A program made the position numbers and the translations under genes. Under the pieces are notes generated by a model. That model was not told the DNA's origin and ran no database searches. It was given only the letters and a program-made list of their open reading frames with translations. This document shows, piece by piece, positions 28,380 through 33,354 of a stretch of DNA of 33,354 nt. Source of the DNA: Paenibacillus maysiensis (lineage in GTDB: Bacteria > Bacillota > Bacilli > Paenibacillales > Paenibacillaceae); the NCBI RefSeq assembly GCF_000520815.1, contig NZ_ASRY01000277.1:1-33354 (forward strand), read 5' to 3'. The first letter of the stretch is position 1; each line of letters begins with the position of its first letter.

Positions 28380-28649
28380 TTGAATCCGAATCAAGCGCTC
28401 AATTACAGTACGAATCAGCCTTTTCCCCATCACCACCATACCCCTCATCACATCGTAGTACACCCTGTAGACCCATATGTGGTAGAAACATTAAAATCGA
28501 TCATTGGCAAATATGTTGTACTGGAGACCACACGCGGCAGAATTGACGGATGTGTAGTGGACTGTAAACCTGATCATGTCATTTTGGATGTGTACGGAAA
28601 GAAATACTTTGTCCGGATCTGTGAAATCGTATGGATTATGCCCAACTAG
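28380..28649 (+). CDS. DUF2642 family protein (probable spore protein)
   Basis: 89 residues from TTG 28380, eight bases after AAGGAG; the open frame from GTG 28371 overlaps that ribosome binding site. A His-rich leader (PFPHHHHTPHHIVVHPVDPY) precedes a DUF2642 core: IIGKYVVLETTRGRIDGCVV, then DCKPDHVILDVYGKKYFVRI and EIVWIMP. The family forms a small beta-barrel and is found in spore-coat-like proteins of bacilli. The His-rich stretch could bind metal. A terminator follows. Confidence 0.82.
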   Translation: MNPNQALNYSTNQPFPHHHHTPHHIVVHPVDPYVVETLKSIIGKYVVLETTRGRIDGCVVDCKPDHVILDVYGKKYFVRICEIVWIMPN

Positions 28650-28664
28650 ACGATTAGACGCCAA

Positions 28665-28702
28665 AAATCCTCGCCGATCCTATACCGGATTCGCGAGGAT
28701 TT
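28665..28702. terminator. Bidirectional terminator
   Basis: AAATCCTCGC / GCGAGGATTT, a 10-bp perfect stem. A run of five A precedes it (T-run for the minus strand), so it mainly ends the leftward GH25 gene and also the DUF2642 gene. Confidence 0.8.
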
Positions 28703-28722
28703 ACTATTGTCACAGGTTTCTG

Positions 28723-30309
28723 CTATTCAGTATCTCCGGCCAGCGAAGAACGGAGTTCATCTATCGTTCCATTGAATTCATCCAAATCCACATTACCACG
28801 GATACCTGGAACACTGCCTGTGCTACTGTACTGCCAGGCCCACCAATTATCCCAGGCTGGAACTGCTGTCGGCTTTTGAGTCGTGCTGTATCTGGCTACC
28901 CACAGTTTATACATAGAAAATGTAGGATCAAACTTGGAAGCAAAAACATTTCCCGTGTACACGATCGGCAGACGTCCGGTAAGCTTCTCCGTTTCATCCA
29001 AAAATGCATGAGCCACTTCACTAATTTGCGCAGGAGAAAGACCTTTTGGGTTATTTTCATAATCCAACACTGGCGGCAGATCCAGCCTGCCTCCTGCTGA
29101 TTCTAAAGCTCTGGCAAAATTAGCTGCTTCCTGACGAGCACCATCCGTAGTTGTCGCGTTCAAAAAGTGATAAGCGCCGACGAGTATGCTGGCATCCCTC
29201 GCTCCCTGAACATTAGCTAAAAATTGATTGTCTTGATATGTTGTCCCCTCTGTAGCCTTGATGAAAGCAAATGTCTTGCCTGCGGCCGCAACCTGTTGCC
29301 AATCTATAGTTCCATTATAGTGGGAGACATCGATTCCTTGAGCATGTCCGTCGGAAGAGATGACAGGCTCAGGTACGATCGTATCAGGGGCTATAGTAGA
29401 TGTAACAGGCGCGGTAGATGTTAGCCCCACTGTGTCATCTGATTTCTGATCCAGCGCTATGACAATCTTGCCGTCACCCGCATTTAGCACATGGAAAGAT
29501 TGGCTACTATTCAGGTCAACCACAATACGTACCGCCGCGGGACTTGTGCTAAATAAAGAGTATCTTACTTGTGAAACATCCGGATCATCTGCTACAGGGA
29601 AAGCCCCTTGTCTCGTATTGTCCAAAGGTAGAGATGCTTGGAACTCATCGGAGAACCTAGAACTAGGTATGTCTACAACGATGCGGTCTGCATGGGTCAA
29701 CGTAGTGACTTTAGGACTTACTTTTCCATTCACCGTAATTGCCAATTGATGATTCATGAAGCTGATTTGGTCTATCGTGGCACGTGTACTCTCTTCTGCA
29801 TCAGTTACAGTATTAGTTATAGCCTGAGTACCAGAATCGGAGCTTCCATGGGAAGACCCGCTACTTCCGCTTGAGTCAGGCGGGGAAGTCAGAAACACCG
29901 TTTTTAGCTTGCTGTTCCATGTCACATTAAGCCCAGTCTGTTCAGATACAAAACGAAGAGGAACATAAGTTGTTCCATCTCTAAGTAATGGAGCTACCAT
30001 CAACCCCATTTGATGACCATCGACAGAGGCTATAGTTTGATTTACCTGAAGACTGAGGTGATGATCTCGATCCTGGATAGTTACGGTGCCCGTCTTGGCC
30101 TTCCAATCCACACGATAACCTAATTCCTCCACAATGAGACGAAGAGGAACTAATATGTTGCCTTTGACTTCCTGGGTCTGAATTCCCTTCCCAGCACTTA
30201 AATCTTTACCATTCAGCTCAATATGTGAACTTGAAGACGTAGCGTGAGTTTCCCCTGGAAATCCCCATAAAAACAGAAATAAAAAAGCCAAAAAACAAAT
30301 TTTCTTCAT
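28723..30309 (-). CDS. Secreted GH25 lysozyme with copper amine oxidase-N and AMIN domains
   Basis: 528 residues from ATG 30307-30309 (AGGG upstream); the open frame to GTG 30339 lacks signals. Order: signal peptide (MKKICFLAFLFLFLWGFPGE), copper-amine-oxidase-N-like stalk domain (about 35-140; NILVPLRLIVEELGYRVDW and TTYVPLRFVSEQTGLNVTW), a Ser/Gly linker, an AMIN domain (about 180-285; TLTHADRIVVDIP and VRIVVDLNSSQ), and a GH25 muramidase (about 335-520) with GIDVSHYNG, FIKATEG and VLDYE acidic residues intact. AMIN and stalk domains bind the wall or polysaccharide. It likely cleaves the MurNAc-GlcNAc bond in peptidoglycan. Confidence 0.92.
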   Translation of the reverse strand: MKKICFLAFLFLFLWGFPGETHATSSSSHIELNGKDLSAGKGIQTQEVKGNILVPLRLIVEELGYRVDWKAKTGTVTIQDRDHHLSLQVNQTIASVDGHQMGLMVAPLLRDGTTYVPLRFVSEQTGLNVTWNSKLKTVFLTSPPDSSGSSGSSHGSSDSGTQAITNTVTDAEESTRATIDQISFMNHQLAITVNGKVSPKVTTLTHADRIVVDIPSSRFSDEFQASLPLDNTRQGAFPVADDPDVSQVRYSLFSTSPAAVRIVVDLNSSQSFHVLNAGDGKIVIALDQKSDDTVGLTSTAPVTSTIAPDTIVPEPVISSDGHAQGIDVSHYNGTIDWQQVAAAGKTFAFIKATEGTTYQDNQFLANVQGARDASILVGAYHFLNATTTDGARQEAANFARALESAGGRLDLPPVLDYENNPKGLSPAQISEVAHAFLDETEKLTGRLPIVYTGNVFASKFDPTFSMYKLWVARYSTTQKPTAVPAWDNWWAWQYSSTGSVPGIRGNVDLDEFNGTIDELRSSLAGDTE

Positions 30310-30453
30310 TATGTACCCTACCATTCTATAAATTTTCACTTATGAAAATCTTGCAGCCTAGTATCTCATAACCCGCCATTTTGATAGACGCAAACTATAT
30401 GTAAAAGTTACGGATAAGTCATCACATATCTTAATCTTATCATTAGCAGCACT

Positions 30454-30490
30454 AAAAAGTCTCTGCCGGCTACATAGCGAGCAGAGACTT
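30454..30490 (-). terminator. Terminator after the YeiH exporter gene
   Basis: AAGTCTCTGC (30457-30466) / GCAGAGACTT (30481-30490), followed on the minus strand by TTT; with the stem's own Ts this makes five in a row. Confidence 0.8.
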
Positions 30491-30505
30491 CTTTTGTATC
30501 TTCAT

Positions 30506-31567
30506 TCACACTGTTAAAAATGTTAAGCCTGCAAGAATGACCGAGGTGATGGACAGCACCAGTAAAGGAAGCACCGCTTTTTCCCGCAGGGCCTTAAAGC
30601 TCACGTTCAGTCCCATGCCTACCATTGCCATCGTTAGCATAAATGTGGTGATATGAGAAAGTCCATTCATCAGACCCACCGGAACTATGATATATTTTCC
30701 AAAAACATAGCTGCCAATCAAGCTTGTGATGACAAACCCGATGAGAAACCAGGGGAACTCCATTTTCGCATCCGAGTGGATCTTCCCGGTTCGCTTCATC
30801 CAGTACATGATCATAAAGCTAAGCGGTATTAGCAAAAAGACACGGCCCAATTTGGCTAGCAAGCCAATCGCGAGAGCATCCTGTCCGGCAGGCTGAGCAG
30901 CTAAAGCCACATGTGCAATTTCATGCAAACTGATGCCTGACCATATTCCATATTGCATATCCGTCAAAGGAAGCCAAGGTCGAAGCACAGTAAACAAAAT
31001 GGCAAATACGGTTCCGACCACAGCAATGAGCCCTACTCCAATAGCCGTGTCCTCATCCTTGGATTTCAACAGGGGAGAAACAGCCGCAATCGCAGCCGCA
31101 CCGCAGACACCTGTCCCGATACCGAGAAGAAGCGAGAGCGAAGCATCTGCCTTAAAGCGCTTGGCCAGCCACATCGTAAACAGGATGGAAAATACGACGG
31201 TGCCCACATCACGCAGGAGCAAGCCCATACCATGATGAATGACAACATCCATATTGAGCTTTAGCCCGTACAATACGATAGCTCCTCGCAGCAATTTTTT
31301 AGCCGAAAACTCAACCCCTGAGCGTAAAGCTTCGGGATATCCCCATAGCTGTCGGTATAAGACAGCGAGAAACATGGCGCAAGCCAAAGGGCCTACATAA
31401 TGAAAGCCAGGTATTGCGTTCAGACCATATCCCATGAATGCAAATATCATGGTCAGTCCAATGCCTAAGATACGCTGGATAAAGCGATTTCGGTTAGAGT
31501 GCGGGGAGCGCTTTTGTGGTAAACCGGAACTTAATGATAATTTCATGTGCTTTATGTGATTGCTCAT
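30506..31567 (-). CDS. YeiH/UPF0324 family putative sulfate exporter
   Basis: 353 residues from ATG 31565-31567 behind GGAGG. About ten hydrophobic helices follow a basic N-terminal tail. Family motifs include LLGIGTGVCGAAAIAAVSPL, GIWSGISLHEIAHVALAA and a late MVGMGLNVSF. The family (PF03601) is annotated as putative sulfate exporters and is often paired with a LysR regulator, as with E. coli yeiH and yeiE; here the LysR gene is divergent with 118 bp between starts, supporting the same regulatory pairing. The actual substrate is unproved. Confidence 0.92.
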   Translation of the reverse strand: MSNHIKHMKLSLSSGLPQKRSPHSNRNRFIQRILGIGLTMIFAFMGYGLNAIPGFHYVGPLACAMFLAVLYRQLWGYPEALRSGVEFSAKKLLRGAIVLYGLKLNMDVVIHHGMGLLLRDVGTVVFSILFTMWLAKRFKADASLSLLLGIGTGVCGAAAIAAVSPLLKSKDEDTAIGVGLIAVVGTVFAILFTVLRPWLPLTDMQYGIWSGISLHEIAHVALAAQPAGQDALAIGLLAKLGRVFLLIPLSFMIMYWMKRTGKIHSDAKMEFPWFLIGFVITSLIGSYVFGKYIIVPVGLMNGLSHITTFMLTMAMVGMGLNVSFKALREKAVLPLLVLSITSVILAGLTFLTV

Positions 31568-31611
31568 GGCGAATACCTCCAGTTCTATCTTCATAAAGCT
31601 TAATATGTATT

Positions 31612-31640
31612 TTGCCATAAGAAAAATAAATCATTATAAT
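31612..31640 (+). promoter_or_regulatory. Promoter of the LysR gene in the divergent interval
   Basis: TTGCCA (31612-31617), 17 bp, TATAAT (31635-31640). The -10 is part of a CATTATAATG palindrome and the interval is AT-rich, as expected for a LysR-controlled divergent promoter region. Confidence 0.65.
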
Positions 31641-31685
31641 GGTATCCATAAGCAAATAGATATGATAAAAATGGAGGAGTTCGCT

Positions 31686-32573
31686 TTGGATCAACCTTTA
31701 ATCGTATTTATTATGGTCGCGGAGAAACAAAACTTCACACGAGCTGCCGAAGAGTTACACATGACCCAGCCTGCCGTAAGTCAATACATTCAAACGCTGG
31801 AGCGTACCGTAGGAGCCCGGCTTCTGGAGCGAAGTAATAAATATGTGCGTTTAACCAAAGCCGGTGAAATTGTATATCACCATGCCCAGGAAATTATCCG
31901 TCTCCATACTCGAATGCAGTATTTGGTGGACGAACTGATGAATACGGCAAAAGGCAATCTATCCATTGGCGCAAGCTACACATACGGAGAGTATGTACTG
32001 CCGCATGTGATTGCCCAAATGAGAAGTCAATATCCGCTCATTCAGCCCTCCATTAGCATCGGCAACACTCAGGAAATCGAAAGATTGGTGATTAGTAATC
32101 AGCTGGATGTGGGGATTATTGAAGGACAATTTCAACATGAACAGTTGTATATTGAACCGTTTGCAGAGGATGAAATGTATATCGTCGTTCCACATCATCA
32201 CCGTTTGGCTGATAAATCTCAAGTGAGTTTAACTGAGCTGCAAGAGGATATATGGATTCTGCGCGAAGAAGGCTCTGGAACCCGGGAAGCGGCGGAAAAG
32301 ATGTTTGCACGATTTCAGTTTGTCCCTGCTCATATTATGAATTTTGGCAGCAACCAGATTATTAAAGAGTCTGTAGAAGCAGGCTTGGGTATTTCTTTGC
32401 TGTCACAGTGGACGATTCAAAAGGAACTCATCTTGGGCACTTTAAAAGTGTTGGATATAAGCGGCTTCCCGGTCGTTCGGAAGTTCTCTTTTCTGACTCC
32501 TTCTGAGGTATTTGAAACGAAAGCGGCCTCTGTTTTTTTAGAGGTTTTGCGAGGTTATAACGTGAAAAGATGA
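31686..32573 (+). CDS. LysR family regulator, likely of the adjacent exporter (YeiE/CysL-like)
   Basis: 295 residues from TTG 31686, eight bases after GGAGGAG; upstream ATGs (to 31560) would overlap the divergent gene and lack signals. N-terminal winged HTH: FIMVAEKQNFTRAAEELHMT, then QPAVSQYIQTLERTVGARLL. C-terminal effector domain: GNLSIGASYTYGEYVLPHVI and LVISNQLDVGIIEG, then LREEGSGTREAAEKMF and VEAGLGISLLSQW. The E-E-G-S-G-T-R motif is typical of CysL/YeiE-type regulators of sulfur metabolism. It probably controls the divergent YeiH gene, and perhaps itself. Confidence 0.92.
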   Translation: MDQPLIVFIMVAEKQNFTRAAEELHMTQPAVSQYIQTLERTVGARLLERSNKYVRLTKAGEIVYHHAQEIIRLHTRMQYLVDELMNTAKGNLSIGASYTYGEYVLPHVIAQMRSQYPLIQPSISIGNTQEIERLVISNQLDVGIIEGQFQHEQLYIEPFAEDEMYIVVPHHHRLADKSQVSLTELQEDIWILREEGSGTREAAEKMFARFQFVPAHIMNFGSNQIIKESVEAGLGISLLSQWTIQKELILGTLKVLDISGFPVVRKFSFLTPSEVFETKAASVFLEVLRGYNVKR

Positions 32574-32588
32574 AGCTCAAAAGCCATG

Positions 32589-32610
32589 AAAAAAGCACCC
32601 TTGAAGGCGC
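32589..32610 (-). terminator. Terminator after the HD-domain gene
   Basis: On the minus strand GCGCC-TTCAAG-GGTGC followed by TTTTTT. An outer AAGCTCAA / TTGAGCTT repeat (32573-32580 and 32611-32618) flanks it and touches both gene ends. Confidence 0.65.
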
Positions 32611-32616
32611 TTGAGC

Positions 32617-33261
32617 TTACTCGAATAAATCGGTGACGGCTCCTTCGGGCTCTTTTAATAAAGACTGTCTGGCTGCTAATAACCAGGGATGCACAACCTT
32701 CATTTTCTCTTTATTGCTCCACACATGGTTAAAATAAATCATAATTGCTTCATCTAACAAATGATTGTTTACACTCTTGCGTATCTCTTGTAGAAAAGGC
32801 GCAGCGTGTGCCTGATCCCATGACAATTTATCTCCTATAAATAAAATCTTATCCAGCAGACTCATGGACTTCCGCAGCGTGGTATGACATTCAATCGCAT
32901 CCAGCAGCACCGCATCCGTTCGTCCAAAAATCTGAATGGTCATCTCTCTGGACAGCTTTTGGTGCAGGATATACGGAAATGCTAATTCTTCTTCTAAAAT
33001 GGGGATATGTAATGCCTGTGCTACAGCTACTTTATCTTCATTGGGAATGATAGTACCTATATCGTGCAGCCACCCCGCTCGTTCAGCTACGACCGGATCA
33101 GCATGAAATTGTAGAGCCAGTGCTTTGGCTTCATGGGCTACCCTCGTACAATGCACCCACGTAGCTTCAGCGTTATGTTTGTTAAAAAGCTTCTCTACGT
33201 CCAAAAAAAGATCCCCGGAAAATTCAAGTCCTGCAATGTAATGATGTAACACGGGATTCAT
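32617..33261 (-). CDS. HD-domain phosphohydrolase, YqeK-like
   Basis: 214 residues. HD motifs: HCTRVAHEAKALA (first His), AGWLHDIG (HD pair), then LHQ and AIECHTTLRKSMSLLDKILF with IGDKLSWDQ (final Asp). This spacing and the xxDKIlxIGDKl ending match YqeK-type HD proteins, which hydrolyse Ap4A symmetrically in several firmicutes; this protein lacks the usual neighbours (nadD, rsfS), so it may be a paralogue with another nucleotide substrate. It converges on the LysR gene. Confidence 0.82.
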   Translation of the reverse strand: MNPVLHHYIAGLEFSGDLFLDVEKLFNKHNAEATWVHCTRVAHEAKALALQFHADPVVAERAGWLHDIGTIIPNEDKVAVAQALHIPILEEELAFPYILHQKLSREMTIQIFGRTDAVLLDAIECHTTLRKSMSLLDKILFIGDKLSWDQAHAAPFLQEIRKSVNNHLLDEAIMIYFNHVWSNKEKMKVVHPWLLAARQSLLKEPEGAVTDLFE

Positions 33262-33354
33262 GGATTAGTCCCCCTCTTCGCTTATTCCGATGATTTTACT
33301 ATAAAATGTACATAACGTGCCACTGCGCAGGCAGATGGTGCTTCCCATCGCTGT

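Noticed and set aside
1..33354. CRISPR arrays, insertion sequences or rRNA
   Set aside because: No regularly spaced repeats, transposase genes with terminal inverted repeats, or rRNA sequence were seen.

Overview
The window looks like the chromosome of a spore-forming, Gram-positive firmicute, most likely Paenibacillus of the P. polymyxa type. That is an inference from the gene content (GH26 mannanase, SleB-like hydrolase, YjcZ-type and DUF2642-type spore proteins, YnfA, glycerol dehydrogenase), strong AAGGAGG ribosome binding sites, frequent TTG/GTG starts and sigma-A-like promoters. It splits into a prophage (1 to about 17.7 kb, cut by the left window edge) and ordinary chromosome (about 17.8 to 33.35 kb).

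Prophage. The right end is a tyrosine integrase (16323-17630) facing a tRNA-Leu(UAA) gene (17707-17792), whose 3' end is the likely attachment site. Moving left come an SOS-box-like site, an ImmA-type metalloprotease gene interrupted by an in-frame TAG, a double-HTH repressor, a switch region, and a long leftward early operon. The operon runs Cro-like protein, ORF6N/KilAC antirepressor, excisionase-like HTH, ParB-like protein, ORF6C protein, several small proteins, replisome organizer, DnaI-type helicase loader, zinc-ribbon miniprotein, sliding clamp, DUF1064 nuclease and a MazG-like protein. A lambda-O-style origin (10-bp iterons beside an AT-rich stretch) seems to lie inside the replisome organizer gene. 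A second switch lies at 4851-5202: a 69-aa XRE repressor reads right, and a second leftward operon reads left under three identical operators spaced four helical turns apart. That operon holds several small proteins, an HNH nuclease, a DUF2786 protein, a PP-loop ATPase with a probable ATT start, an ASCH protein and a partial coiled-coil protein. One gene on the opposite strand (2885-3106) has its own extended -10 promoter and looks like a moron. No terminase or structural genes are visible; they should lie left of the window.

Chromosome. Right of the tRNA are short conserved-looking proteins, a YnfA membrane protein, a membrane protein plus secreted GH26 beta-mannanase pair, glycerol dehydrogenase, a GNAT acetyltransferase, a secreted Excalibur protein, a FabH-like protein whose catalytic His and Asn appear to be replaced, a possible STAS-like protein, a SleB-like cell wall hydrolase, a cupin, a group of small probable spore proteins (27646-28649), a three-domain GH25 lysozyme, a divergent YeiH exporter/LysR pair and a YqeK-like HD phosphohydrolase. 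Many genes end in clear hairpin terminators.

Several genes are below 60 codons and were found by reading the sequence directly (7334-7480, 4689-4850, 11368-11478, 18040-18198, 18602-18754, 28086-28208). All family assignments are from recognised motifs, without database searches.
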